64,000 nucleotides of DNA from Rhodanobacter sp. A1T4 (GTDB taxonomy: Bacteria > Pseudomonadota > Gammaproteobacteria > Xanthomonadales > Rhodanobacteraceae): contig NZ_JACHCP010000004.1 in NCBI RefSeq assembly GCF_014207185.1, forward strand, positions 248,001 through 312,000. Reading direction: 5' to 3'. Positions 24,764-33,837 of the stretch are shown piece after piece. The number at the start of each line of letters is the position of its first letter. Position 1 is the first letter of the stretch. Under the pieces are notes generated by a model. That model ran no database searches. It was not told the DNA's origin and saw only the letters and a program-made list of their open reading frames with translations. A program made the translations under genes and the position numbers.

Positions 24764-27232
24764 TCACATGGTGGCCGAGCGCGTCGGCCGTGTGGGTCTG
24801 GTTGGTTGAGCCGGCTTTTTGCCGCTGCCTTTACGGTTTTCGTAGAAAGTACTGAGCCATTGTTCAGGCGTAAGCTGGTCGGCCGTGACTCCCTCGGCCT
24901 CGGCACGTTCGGCCAGCACCTCGTGCATGATTTCGATGTTGTCGGTGGAGGCGGAGATCACCGCCAGCGCGTCGTCCATACCGCGCAGGTTGAGCTGACA
25001 CACTGCCGCGGCGTGGCCCTGTTTGACCAGAAAGCAGCGTGAGCGCTCGTCCAGGGCCACGACTACCGCGTACTCGGCCTCGGTAAGCTTGAGGCCGTCG
25101 ATGTAGTCGTCGCGGCTGGCGTTGGGATTGGGCAAGAGGATCATGGTGGCCGTCTGCTCGATCAGCGACGCGGCGATGTCGCTGGCCAGCGCGTCTTCCG
25201 GGCTTTGCGTGGCGAAGATACCCAGGCCGTTCTGCTTACGGATGGTCTTCTGTTTGTTCTTGGCGAACTCTTTCAGGCCGCCCTTGCCGTCGAGGATCTT
25301 CCAGAATTCGTCCATCACGTAGATCAGAGGACGGCCGTCGATCAGCTCTTCCAGCCGGTGCAGCAGGTAGTTGATGACCGGCACGCGGACTTCGGGATTC
25401 TCGATCAGGTCCGTGTAATCGAAGCCGATGATGTTGGCCTTGGAAAGGTCGATGGTGTCCACGGGGTTGTCGAACACCCAGCCCAGTGAGTTGCCCGCGG
25501 TCCACTTTTTCATGCGCACGTAGAGGCCGTCGTCGCCCATGTTGGGCAGGCTTTTCATGAAATTGGTGATGTTGCGTAGATGGATCGGGGTGTCCAGGAT
25601 GTTTTCCACCGCGCGGAAAATGTCCTCCTCTTCGCGCGAGGAGTACACGCTTTTGCCGGCCATCACCTTGACCAGATCCGACAGGAACTGCACGTTGGCT
25701 TCGGTGTACTCGCACTGGAACGGGTTGAAACCGGTGGGCTTGCCGTTGTCCAGCGCCAGGTAGTTGCCACCGCAGGCACGTACGAAGATCTCCGCGCCGC
25801 GGTCCTTGTCGAAGAAGAAGATGGTCGGCGTGGGCTTGAGCTTTTGCACCTGGCTGAGCAGGAAGTTGATCAACGCGGTTTTGCCGGTGCCGGACTTGCC
25901 GATGACCATGGTGTTGGCGATGGCTTTTTCGCCGAGGGAGTTTTCCGACGGGTGGGTAGCGTGGAAGTTGAAGTAGTACGGCTGGCCGTTGGTAGCCTGC
26001 AAGGTGGTGACGCACTCGCCCCAGGGATTGTTTTCCTTCTTGCCGGCGGCGAAGTTGTGCAGCGGCGACAAGCCCAGGAAGTTGAGCGAGCTCAGGTTGG
26101 CTAGCCGGGTGCGGTATTTCCAGTTGCCAGGGAACTGGGCGTAGAACGCGGCGGCGACGGCTATATCTTCCTTCACGGTGACGAAGCCGGCGTTGGAGAG
26201 CTCCGCCCGGGTGGCGGCGATCTGCAGTGACAGCGTGGCCTGGTCCGCTGCGTAGACGGCAATGCTGAAGTGATATTCGCCCAGCACGAAGTTGCCGGAG
26301 GCCAATTGATCCATGGCGTGGTCCAGCTCGGCGATCTGACTGAAGGACTTGTCGCCGGCGGAGACCATCATGCCCTTGGTGCGCTCCAGTGCCTTGAGCG
26401 CATCGTGCCGTCCTTTCGGGGTAAAGGAATGGGTGATGACGTATTCGAAGTCCAGGTACTTGAGCCCGTTCAGGATGCCCGGATAGCTACCATCGGAAAA
26501 TTCCTTGAGGTTAAGCAGGGCGCCGAAATGATTGACCCCGGTGGGCGTGGTGATCACGTAGTCGCCCGTCTTGGCCGAGAAGCGCTGCTTGCTGATCGCC
26601 AGATAGCGGTACACCGGCGCATCGAGCACTGGCACCGGTTCGTCGATGCGGTTGAGCAGGTAGCCGAAGAATTCCAGGGCTTCAGAGAACACCACGCCGT
26701 TGGCGGCCTCATACATGCCCATGCGGTAGGGTGCATAGTCCTTCAGCACCGCCTCGACATTGCCGGCCAGCTCAAGGATGGTGCTGACGGCCTGTTCTTG
26801 CTCGGCTTGCAACTGGGTTACGTCGGTGGATTTTTCGGCGAAGCGCTTGCCGCTGACCATGGGGCGGTAGAGCAGGGTCAGGTACAGCTCGTTCTGCATC
26901 AGCTTCTGTGTGGAGAGCGCGCCATAGTAGGCATCGGACATCTGCTGGTTGAAGGCATGCTGGAAATGGCTGTGATCGGTGAGCTTGCGGCGGCGGCGGA
27001 TGTCGTGCGTCCAAAATGCAACGTTGACGAAATCCGGCGCGCGCAAGGTTTGCAGCAGGCGGTTGAAGGTGTTGTGCTTGTGTTCCAGCTCCCACTCATC
27101 GCGGCCGACAAAGGGCAGGCCGCCCATGCGCCAGCTGAGCATGAAATCGCCGCCCGTGGTCTTGATCACCGTAGGCGAGACGTGTGTGGACAGCGGCAGA
27201 AATTCGCTGATGGGGGTGTCGGGGCTGAACAT
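24764..27232 (-). CDS. virB4: T4SS ATPase VirB4
   Basis: 822-residue AAA+ ATPase energising T4SS assembly and transport. N-terminal CagE/TrbE-type domain (starts MFSPDTPISEFLPLSTHVSP), Walker A MVIGKSGTGKTALINF at about residues 442-457, Walker B region LIYVMDEFWKIL, then FATQSPEDAL and the C-terminal hydrophobic strand. Normal VirB4 length. 59 bases separate it from virB3 and 48 from virB5, consistent with one operon. A short repeat of Pro/Thr/Arg (PTRPTRPTR) lies at the extreme C-terminus. Confidence 0.97.
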   Translation of the reverse strand: MFSPDTPISEFLPLSTHVSPTVIKTTGGDFMLSWRMGGLPFVGRDEWELEHKHNTFNRLLQTLRAPDFVNVAFWTHDIRRRRKLTDHSHFQHAFNQQMSDAYYGALSTQKLMQNELYLTLLYRPMVSGKRFAEKSTDVTQLQAEQEQAVSTILELAGNVEAVLKDYAPYRMGMYEAANGVVFSEALEFFGYLLNRIDEPVPVLDAPVYRYLAISKQRFSAKTGDYVITTPTGVNHFGALLNLKEFSDGSYPGILNGLKYLDFEYVITHSFTPKGRHDALKALERTKGMMVSAGDKSFSQIAELDHAMDQLASGNFVLGEYHFSIAVYAADQATLSLQIAATRAELSNAGFVTVKEDIAVAAAFYAQFPGNWKYRTRLANLSSLNFLGLSPLHNFAAGKKENNPWGECVTTLQATNGQPYYFNFHATHPSENSLGEKAIANTMVIGKSGTGKTALINFLLSQVQKLKPTPTIFFFDKDRGAEIFVRACGGNYLALDNGKPTGFNPFQCEYTEANVQFLSDLVKVMAGKSVYSSREEEDIFRAVENILDTPIHLRNITNFMKSLPNMGDDGLYVRMKKWTAGNSLGWVFDNPVDTIDLSKANIIGFDYTDLIENPEVRVPVINYLLHRLEELIDGRPLIYVMDEFWKILDGKGGLKEFAKNKQKTIRKQNGLGIFATQSPEDALASDIAASLIEQTATMILLPNPNASRDDYIDGLKLTEAEYAVVVALDERSRCFLVKQGHAAAVCQLNLRGMDDALAVISASTDNIEIMHEVLAERAEAEGVTADQLTPEQWLSTFYENRKGSGKKPAQPTRPTRPTRSATM

Positions 27233-27291
27233 GTTTCGGTACCGGTTAGTTCACATGAAATACCCCGGCGGAACATGCCGGGGCCGCTTCG

Positions 27292-27597
27292 TCAAGGTTC
27301 CTGTTTGTGGCCGCGGTAGCTGTTGGGGGTGAATACCCACATGCCATCGTTTTCGGACAGGTTTCTCATTCTCATGCGGAATTGCAGACGCAGGCCGATC
27401 AGCCGGAAAATCATCTCATCGCGCTTGGCCATGGTCCGCATGATGAAGATGATCACCGGGATCAGAAAAAGGATGAAAAAGCTGAAGTAGACGGCCAGCA
27501 AAAAGCAGCCGCCCACGCACACGAAGAAGGGGATATAAGGCACTCCCAAAAACATGGGCGGGCGAGTGCAGCCGCGGAACAATGCGTTTTTATGCAT
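27292..27597 (-). CDS. virB3: T4SS inner-membrane protein VirB3
   Basis: 101 residues with the VirB3 layout: a short N-terminus with RGCTRPPMFLGVPYIPF (the conserved RP-x-x-GVP segment), two adjacent hydrophobic stretches forming a hairpin, and a C-terminal basic region (RLQFRMRMRN). 18 bases after virB2 and just before virB4, the canonical B2-B3-B4 order. Confidence 0.9.
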   Translation of the reverse strand: MHKNALFRGCTRPPMFLGVPYIPFFVCVGGCFLLAVYFSFFILFLIPVIIFIMRTMAKRDEMIFRLIGLRLQFRMRMRNLSENDGMWVFTPNSYRGHKQEP

Positions 27598-27615
27598 GAG
27601 TATTTGCAGAACCGA

Positions 27616-27960
27616 TCAGCAGGTACCAGCGGTAATGAACATGGTGGCGATCTGTGCCGCAGCACCGATCAGCACCGCACCGATGAGAACGGGCGCTACC
27701 TCGGAGATGCGTTTGTGCGCAAAGGCGATCTGGTAACCGGCAAAGATGACTGCAACGGTCACCACTATGACGGATATCGCACTCAACAAGCTTTTGACGG
27801 TACCCATAGAGGTAACAACCGTAGTACAGGCTTCGTTGTCAGCGAATGCTATGCAAGGCACGAGCAGCATGGCGACCACAACCATTTTGAAATAGGCGTT
27901 GAAAAGCGAGCGCCTGGATTCCGTGCTTTCGGTGCTGCCGGCAAACAATTGAATTTTCAT
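27616..27960 (-). CDS. virB2: T4SS major pilin VirB2
   Basis: 114 residues. Signal-peptide region KMVVVAMLLVPCIAFA precedes a mature pilin of about 70 residues with two hydrophobic helices (SLLSAISVIVVTVAVIFAGYQIAF and the APVLIGAVLIGAAAQIATMF region) around a short basic loop (AHKRISE), the VirB2/TrbC plan. Cys residues near both mature ends may form a disulphide. The n-region before the signal core is unusually long (~25 residues); a later start (internal ATG) is possible. AAGGAAT site before the ATG at 27960. Confidence 0.9.
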   Translation of the reverse strand: MKIQLFAGSTESTESRRSLFNAYFKMVVVAMLLVPCIAFADNEACTTVVTSMGTVKSLLSAISVIVVTVAVIFAGYQIAFAHKRISEVAPVLIGAVLIGAAAQIATMFITAGTC

Positions 27961-28369
27961 CTCGGATTCCTTTTAGGAAAGATTTAAACGAATGCGGGCG
28001 GGTGCCGCATCCCTGAAGAAAGAGCTGTGTTGCGCACAGCTTACGACTGTTGCAAAGCACCTCGCTGATCCGAGGCGATACTGCGGCCCTGGTGTGAGCC
28101 ATCGCAGCAGGCAACAGGATGCCTGCATGACGAATACTGCGCCGATCGATTGATCGGTATTGTTCTGATACGACGGCAATGCGTTCAAAACCATGCCGCT
28201 GATCCCCGCGCCTAGTCGACAGGATCGGTGGTTTGGCCGACCACGATTGATGGTTACCATATGCCTTGCGCGGTAGTGCGTTGAATAGCGAACAGCGAAG
28301 TCGTGCTGGCTTGGCCATCGGCAATTATCCGATTCATGCATTGAGCCCGGCCCTGGGGAGCGCTTCCAC
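27961..28369 (-). other. 409-base gap between virB1 and virB2
   Basis: The only large gap inside the virB operon. Frames through it (for example 27839-28324) overlap virB2 or lack ribosome sites and look like noise. It may hold a promoter for virB2 onward, or be the scar of a lost gene. I could not identify a convincing promoter or RNA. Confidence 0.4.
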
Positions 28370-29299
28370 TTAAAAGACGAAGGCATCGTCGCCTCCTTTC
28401 TGGCGCAGGTCGGTCGGATCGCCAACTGGGTTGCGTGCAGTGGTTTGCGAGACGGCTTGCGTCGCTGGTGGTTTGGATTGCCTATTACTCTCGGGACTCT
28501 TGGAGGAGGATTCCGATGGATCACCCAGATAGCTGACCTTGGGCACGAAGATGTCCGCGCTGGGCGCGGCTACCTCGGTAGCCGGGATCGGCGCTGTCGC
28601 TGACGCGGTTGCGGCGGCAATTTTCGGATCGGGCGTGCTGGCGGTGGGGACCACAGCAGCGACGGCAGCAGTGACCAGCGGCGCGGCGATTGCATCCAGC
28701 ACGCTAGTGCTGCGAATGGAGACGCGATAAGCGGCGGTGTCCTGTTGTGCGATGGGTGCATGTATGCCGCTGACGATATCGGCGCGCGAGACAAGCCGGG
28801 GCCCGCCGGTCACTGCCCCCGACTGCAACGGGATAGGTGCCGCGCCGCTGCTATCGGGCTGCGCGTTCTGGCTCATCGAGGCGAAAACTTTCTGCACATA
28901 GCCCTGACGGAAACCGGTGACAAAGTCGCCGGAGTAGTAGCAGCTGAAAGCCTTGCCCCAATCGCCACCCGAACTGTAGTAGCACTCGTTGAGGATGCGC
29001 GAGCCAACGGATAGATTGAGGCAGGGGTCGAAGGCTTTGGCATAGGTATCCAAACCATATTTGGCCAGGTTGCTGCGATTCACCTGCGCCACACCGAGCG
29101 AGTAGTTGTAGCCCTTGGTTTCGAGCATCTGCGCGGTAGCGACAGCTTCATCGAGGCTTTGCGGCTGGCGCACCAGCTGACCGCCGACAACGCCGATGGC
29201 AAAGGGGTTGTAGCCGGATTCGACATGCACAATGTGGTGCATGACCTCGGCCGGCACGGCCTGGTTGGGGCACGACATCAATTCCATTCCGGTTAGCAT
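28370..29299 (-). CDS. virB1: T4SS lytic transglycosylase VirB1
   Basis: 309 residues. The N-terminal ~150 residues are an SLT/lysozyme-fold domain: VHVESGYNPFAIG with the catalytic Glu, YNYSLGVAQVN and CLNLSVGSRILNECY. It opens local peptidoglycan for T4SS assembly. The C-terminal half is a low-complexity Ala/Ser/Pro region. No signal peptide is visible with the chosen start (ATG at 29299) or with the next ATGs. Follows virB11 by 37 bases; the B7-B11-then-B1 order is that of Xanthomonas X-T4SS loci. Confidence 0.92.
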   Translation of the reverse strand: MLTGMELMSCPNQAVPAEVMHHIVHVESGYNPFAIGVVGGQLVRQPQSLDEAVATAQMLETKGYNYSLGVAQVNRSNLAKYGLDTYAKAFDPCLNLSVGSRILNECYYSSGGDWGKAFSCYYSGDFVTGFRQGYVQKVFASMSQNAQPDSSGAAPIPLQSGAVTGGPRLVSRADIVSGIHAPIAQQDTAAYRVSIRSTSVLDAIAAPLVTAAVAAVVPTASTPDPKIAAATASATAPIPATEVAAPSADIFVPKVSYLGDPSESSSKSPESNRQSKPPATQAVSQTTARNPVGDPTDLRQKGGDDAFVF

Positions 29300-29336
29300 G
29301 GGCTTGCCTTTCGGAGCTGCGAATTCGATAGAGTCA

Positions 29337-30380
29337 TTATGCAGCCTCCTGCGACAAGTGCCGGTTAGGGTTGAAGTCGATACCGGTGATGTAGCGACTT
29401 CCAGCGTGCGACTTGATGTGCACGATGATGTCGATGGTCATCATCAGCAGGCGCTTGATGGTGGCAAATTCCAGGCCGGCGCCTTCGTTGGATGCCTTGA
29501 CCATCAGCCCGAGTTGATCCCAGGTTTGCTCGGTACTGCCGGAGTGGCAGCTGCTGATGGAACCGGGGTGGCCCGATGCGCAGTTGCGGATGAAGTAGAA
29601 CGCTTCGTCGCCGCGCAACTCGGCCAGGATGATGCGATCGGGCTTCATGCGCAGACAGGCTTCCATGCAGCTCTTGGCGGTGACATTGCTTGCGCTCTGG
29701 CCGCCCTTGGAGTACAGCAGATGCACGACGTTGGGCTGCTCGATGAATAGCTCGCGCGCGTCCTCGATGGTGACCAGCCGCTCATTGTCCGGAATGTGCT
29801 GGACCAGCGATTTCATGAAGGTAGTCTTGCCGCTACCGGTAGCGCCGGAGACGACCACGTTCTTCTTGTACAAAACCGCTTTCTTGAAGAATTCTGCATA
29901 GTTGCGCTGGGCGCGGAGGTCCAGCAGCTCGCGGTCGTGGTCGCTGAGCTTGTGCGTGTCTTCGAGAATCTGATCGAAGAAACCGTCTTCCTTGTAATTG
30001 GCCAGGGTCTTGGCGTGCCTGGAGGGTATGCGGATGGTGATCGAGACCTTGCCTGCCTCGACCGCCGGCGGTAGGACGAATTGCGCACGCTGGCCGGTGG
30101 GAAAGGTCAGCGATACGACCGGATCCATGTCGGTGATGCGCTGGCCGGTCTTGCTCTCGTTGACTACCGATGTGCAGAATTGTCGAGCACGTTCAAAGGT
30201 GAGTGTTGGCACCTCGACGCGCTGCCAGCCGTCGCGGTTTTCCAAGTACAACTCGCCCGGGCGGTTGATGCAGATTTCGGTGACTTCGGGCGACGCCATG
30301 AAGTCCCGCACACCCAGTACTTGATACTGGTAGTCCAGGAACTCGTTCGAGACTTCGGCGATGGGTGTAGCGTCGTCCAT
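29337..30380 (-). CDS. virB11: T4SS ATPase VirB11
   Basis: 347-residue hexameric traffic ATPase of the PilT/VirB11 class. N-terminal domain, then Walker A SGATGSGKTTF (~178-188), the Asp box ITIE-type segment as LVTIEDARELF, a Walker B-like RIILAELRGDEAF, and the His box SGHPGSISSCHSG. Full length. ATG at 30380; 35 bases after virB10. It works at the cytoplasmic base with VirB4 and VirD4. Confidence 0.97.
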   Translation of the reverse strand: MDDATPIAEVSNEFLDYQYQVLGVRDFMASPEVTEICINRPGELYLENRDGWQRVEVPTLTFERARQFCTSVVNESKTGQRITDMDPVVSLTFPTGQRAQFVLPPAVEAGKVSITIRIPSRHAKTLANYKEDGFFDQILEDTHKLSDHDRELLDLRAQRNYAEFFKKAVLYKKNVVVSGATGSGKTTFMKSLVQHIPDNERLVTIEDARELFIEQPNVVHLLYSKGGQSASNVTAKSCMEACLRMKPDRIILAELRGDEAFYFIRNCASGHPGSISSCHSGSTEQTWDQLGLMVKASNEGAGLEFATIKRLLMMTIDIIVHIKSHAGSRYITGIDFNPNRHLSQEAA

Positions 30381-30415
30381 ACAAATAGGTGTTCCGTTAC
30401 CGTGCGTTGAGTGAA

Positions 30416-31591
30416 TCAGAATTTGGACACGACACCACTGAAATCCACGTCTTTCGCGACGTAGACATCGATGATGGTGCCTTGATTGATGGTGATCGTG
30501 GCAGGTCGGTTGGCTGCACTTTGCACCGCCTGCTGAGACAATGTTTGCAGGGTCTGCGCCGTATTGCTCTGGAATGGAGTTTCCACCGCGACACCGCTAC
30601 CTGAAAGGGCGGTGGTCTTTGGGCCGTGCTCGGCCGCCTCATACGAGAACCCATCGCTGAGCATGCTGATCAGCAGCGCGGCGCTGATACGGCTACCCCA
30701 GTGCGAATCGAGGTAACCCGGATTGCCGGAACTGCCGAGATCATCGACGCCTGGACTGGACATGTTCACGTCGATGCCAGTCGGTGTGATGATACGGTCC
30801 CAGACGACAGCAAGGCGATTGCCGATAATGGGTTTTTCCCGGTATTTACCCAACACCTTTGACCCCTTGGGTAAAAGCAAACGCTTTCCGGTGAAAGAAT
30901 AGATAGGCTCGGTAACTACGCATGAAGCAAAGCCTGGATAGTCGCTGATGATCCTGGTTTCCAGCACGCAACGGATAAAGGTGCCCCGAACCATGATGGT
31001 GTCTGGATTGCTCAGCGGCTGAGCGCTGGTCTTGGAATCCTCCATTTCACCAATTTGATCGCCCGGGTCCTTGGGTGGATTCGCTGCGGATACTGGCGGC
31101 GTTTCGGAAGTGGGATTGCCTTGTTCTTCCGCAAGGCGGCGCTCAAGCAAGCTTGGCCCCTGCTGTTTCGTAGGCTGAGGCTGTACAGTTTGGGTGACCA
31201 TCGGCAAGGGTGGCGTCTGCCCTGTGTTGAGGGGAATAGCTTGAACCAACGGTGTGGCAGGCAACGGCGGTGGAGCTATAGGCGCCTGAGGCACAGTAAT
31301 GGTTTCTGCTTGCTTGGGAGCAGGTGCTTTGCTTGAAGGGCTCTTGATGAGCCAGAAGGCGACTGCGAGCAGCAATACGACAATTGCCGCTAGGTAGAAA
31401 AGCGCGCGGCGATTCATTTGCCGAAAATCGCTGGATTTCAATGTCGGCGCATTGGCATCTAGGTCGGGAGCCGCACTTTTCTGATACTGATTGGAGTATG
31501 GATTACTCGCCAGTGGGTCGTTGCGGTCGGGTGATGGCGCGTTCTCGCGATCGAAGCCATCGCCGGGTTGGTTAGGAGTATTTGAGCTCAC
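30416..31591 (-). CDS. virB10: T4SS core protein VirB10
   Basis: 391 residues spanning inner to outer membrane. A cytoplasmic N-terminus rich in Asn/Pro/Asp, one membrane helix (~62-82), a Pro-rich periplasmic linker, and a C-terminal TrbI/VirB10 beta-barrel domain with GTFIRCVLETRI, LPKGSKVLG, DRIITPTG and the NQGTIIDVYVAKDVDFS end. The GTG start overlaps the virB9 stop by four bases (GTGA), indicating coupling. Core-complex partner of VirB7 and VirB9. Confidence 0.95.
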   Translation of the reverse strand: MSSNTPNQPGDGFDRENAPSPDRNDPLASNPYSNQYQKSAAPDLDANAPTLKSSDFRQMNRRALFYLAAIVVLLLAVAFWLIKSPSSKAPAPKQAETITVPQAPIAPPPLPATPLVQAIPLNTGQTPPLPMVTQTVQPQPTKQQGPSLLERRLAEEQGNPTSETPPVSAANPPKDPGDQIGEMEDSKTSAQPLSNPDTIMVRGTFIRCVLETRIISDYPGFASCVVTEPIYSFTGKRLLLPKGSKVLGKYREKPIIGNRLAVVWDRIITPTGIDVNMSSPGVDDLGSSGNPGYLDSHWGSRISAALLISMLSDGFSYEAAEHGPKTTALSGSGVAVETPFQSNTAQTLQTLSQQAVQSAANRPATITINQGTIIDVYVAKDVDFSGVVSKF

Positions 31592-32355
31592 TTTTGAGTG
31601 TTCCTTCTCAGACCAACGACATTGTTGCCATGACGAATGACCAGGTAGGCATAGGTGCCGTGAACGACGATGGTGTTGCCTTCCACGGTTGTGTTGACCA
31701 ACACGTCTCCACCATGTCTGATTTCGCGCATATAGACAGTGGGAAAATTACCGGTGGGAAACTGTTTCAGATCGCTCATCTTGATGTAGGTGAAGCGCCC
31801 GTCGTCATACACGGTGATAGGTACCAGCCAGGGCGCGGCCTTGCTGCGTGTGGCATAGCTGTAGTCGAAGTTGTAGTCGCGCTCTTTGACCAGAGACGTA
31901 TTCAATTCGGATACGTCAGCGGTTTTGCTGGCCGCAGCCGCGAAGCTGGTGGCCCCTGGATAAGTAAAGGTGATCTTGTACTGAACGCCGGCGCGCTTGG
32001 CCTGCTCGAGTGTCTTCCAATCCGTGGCGACCACCTTCAGTTCGAAAATGTAGGAATGGGTCGCTGTACGAATCATCATGTTCGTGTCGACGTCAACATT
32101 CTTCGGCTTCAGATAGAAGACGTTTTCGCGCCGCGTCAGGTCCCACCCGCCGCTGAAGCCCGTGCTGTAATCGAGAATTTTTTCGTTGGGACTCAGTTCG
32201 ATCTGGGTGGTGATGCCCAATCCGGTGCGCACAGGGTAGATGCGATCGGGTTGAAACTCGTACTGCTCCATCACTTGTGCTTTGACGGGAAATGCCATGC
32301 TGGCCATGACCAGACACATGACACCCGCCAGACCCAGTTTGCTTGGTTGGTTCAT
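31588..32355 (-). CDS. virB9: T4SS outer-membrane-complex protein VirB9
   Basis: 255 residues with a signal peptide (LGLAGVMCLVMASMAFPVKA). CagX/VirB9 family: N-terminal segment YEFQPDRIYPVRTGLGITTQIEL, central WDLTRRENVFYLKPK, and C-terminal AAPWLVPITVYDDGRFTYIKM, then GNTIVVHGTYAYLVIRHGN, which matches the family end. Overlaps virB8 and virB10 by four bases each. Confidence 0.95.
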   Translation of the reverse strand: MNQPSKLGLAGVMCLVMASMAFPVKAQVMEQYEFQPDRIYPVRTGLGITTQIELSPNEKILDYSTGFSGGWDLTRRENVFYLKPKNVDVDTNMMIRTATHSYIFELKVVATDWKTLEQAKRAGVQYKITFTYPGATSFAAAASKTADVSELNTSLVKERDYNFDYSYATRSKAAPWLVPITVYDDGRFTYIKMSDLKQFPTGNFPTVYMREIRHGGDVLVNTTVEGNTIVVHGTYAYLVIRHGNNVVGLRRNTQK

Positions 32356-33311
32356 CGGTGACCCACTCCATTGGCGGTATTGTTCGAGGCAGGCACACCC
32401 GGAGCTGTGACTTGGCTAGCTTCACGCTGTGGAATGGGTGGCTGCGAGGGCAAACCTGTTTGCATGGTTTGAGGCGTGATTGCAGTGGACGTACTTGCCG
32501 GCAGGCCAGCATTGGCGTTGGCCGCAGTGGCTGGCTGAGCGTTGTTGGCAATCGGCGCACCCTGAACTGCGACCGGTGCGGACGACTCATAATCGTTGTC
32601 GACGCGATAGTCGGTAACCTGAAAGCCGAGGGGATTCTCAATCCGATATTGGTCATCCATTCGCAGATCAGGCATGTATGTAAATTCCAAGGTGGCGATT
32701 TTGCTGTCCAATGGTTTGGTCGAACCGCTTGTCTTGTCGTAGACGCTCCTTTGGAAGCGCACAGTGGCACTTTTAGGGGTTTGACCGACCCCATCGCCAT
32801 GTAAAGAGATGCTGAGGATATTGATTTGTAGCGAACTATCTTTGCCATATAGCTTGGATGGACTATCGGGATTCGTCGTCGACAGAACTTGATTCTTGTA
32901 TGCGTTGGCGACTTTGGGGGAAGACATGACGATGGATGTAATCCATCCGTTCTGGTACGCCATAGTCGAGTTGTCATAAGACTCGCGTGCCATGATGTAG
33001 TGCGCGACGTTGCTCTTGTTGATCGCTTCGCTAGTGGTGATCTGACGGTTGGTGAAATCCTCGGTCAGGTGCGCGACGGAGCTGGTACCCGTATAGGCAT
33101 CGGCCATGATGACGTAAGGGACTTTTTCCTTGAGTGGCAGCATGTAGAAGTAGCCGCCCAGCAGAATCAGCGCCACGATGGTCGCGGAAAAGGCAACCAA
33201 CCAAGCACGCCGTTCACTGCGCTTGGCGAAATCTGCAATGGTCAGCTCGAAATTGACCGATCGGTTGACCGTGTCGTCAATTTTTCGACTGGCTGTTTTC
33301 TTGTCCGCCAT
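32352..33311 (-). CDS. virB8: T4SS inner-membrane protein VirB8
   Basis: 319 residues from the ATG at 33311 (a TTG two codons upstream is less likely). Cytoplasmic N-terminus, one membrane helix (~36-58), then a periplasmic NTF2-like domain with ESYDNSTMAYQNGWITSIVM, NPDSPSKLYG and RFQRSVYDKTSG, the VirB8 pattern. The C-terminal ~100 residues are a Pro/Ala/Gln-rich tail longer than in most VirB8 proteins. Bridges VirB4/B10 in the inner-membrane complex. Confidence 0.94.
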   Translation of the reverse strand: MADKKTASRKIDDTVNRSVNFELTIADFAKRSERRAWLVAFSATIVALILLGGYFYMLPLKEKVPYVIMADAYTGTSSVAHLTEDFTNRQITTSEAINKSNVAHYIMARESYDNSTMAYQNGWITSIVMSSPKVANAYKNQVLSTTNPDSPSKLYGKDSSLQINILSISLHGDGVGQTPKSATVRFQRSVYDKTSGSTKPLDSKIATLEFTYMPDLRMDDQYRIENPLGFQVTDYRVDNDYESSAPVAVQGAPIANNAQPATAANANAGLPASTSTAITPQTMQTGLPSQPPIPQREASQVTAPGVPASNNTANGVGHR

Positions 33312-33354
33312 TAGCAAAAATCCAGATGGGTTGTTACAACGTTAATAGTCGTTT

Positions 33355-33837
33355 TCATCGTTTGATGCTCGCAGGCGCAGGCGGCTTGGTCGCGGTCGAC
33401 GCTGGCTTTGTCTCCGACGCATCAGGTTTGGACACATCCGCTACCCCGACCAGAATCTGCTTGTCGTTGATGGTGATGAAAATTCCTTCCGCAGCGTAGA
33501 TGGCATTCAACTCGGCGGCGGCGGATCGGATATCCCGTGTGTGAATTTGCGCTACCGGCTTGTAGAGCGTGTAGTCGGACATCAGCTGGTAGGACAACGT
33601 CATGCCCGAATCCGTCGACCAGCGCGTGAGCATGGTTTTCAGGGTGCCATCCATCGGCGAGGCATAAAACGTGTAGGCCTGCGCCAGCGGTATTTCGGTG
33701 GTCTGGTCCTGGAAGTGATTGACGGGTTTCCAGGAGCCGCCGAAATCCTTCGCCGGCGGCGTGCCGCATCCAGCGATCACGAAAGCCAAAAGAATGGGAA
33801 CGCCCATCAGGGCGGTGTTTGAGAAGGCCTTATTCAC
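33355..33837 (-). CDS. virB7: T4SS lipoprotein VirB7 with N0-like domain
   Basis: 160 residues. A signal peptide ends in the lipobox VIAGC. A ~40-residue linker binds VirB9 in the known family. Then comes a globular C-terminal domain (GTLKTMLTRWSTDSGMTLSY... through TRDIRSAAAELNAIYAAEGI... ITINDKQILV) that fits the N0/secretin-like fold known for X. citri VirB7. Classical VirB7s are under 60 residues, so this extra domain is diagnostic of the Xanthomonas-type system. A Lys/Pro/Ala tail follows. First gene of the virB operon. Confidence 0.92.
   Translation of the reverse strand: MNKAFSNTALMGVPILLAFVIAGCGTPPAKDFGGSWKPVNHFQDQTTEIPLAQAYTFYASPMDGTLKTMLTRWSTDSGMTLSYQLMSDYTLYKPVAQIHTRDIRSAAAELNAIYAAEGIFITINDKQILVGVADVSKPDASETKPASTATKPPAPASIKR

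Noticed and set aside
27839-28324. 161-codon frame in the virB1-virB2 gap
   Set aside because: Overlaps virB2 out of frame, lacks a ribosome site and has shadow-like composition.
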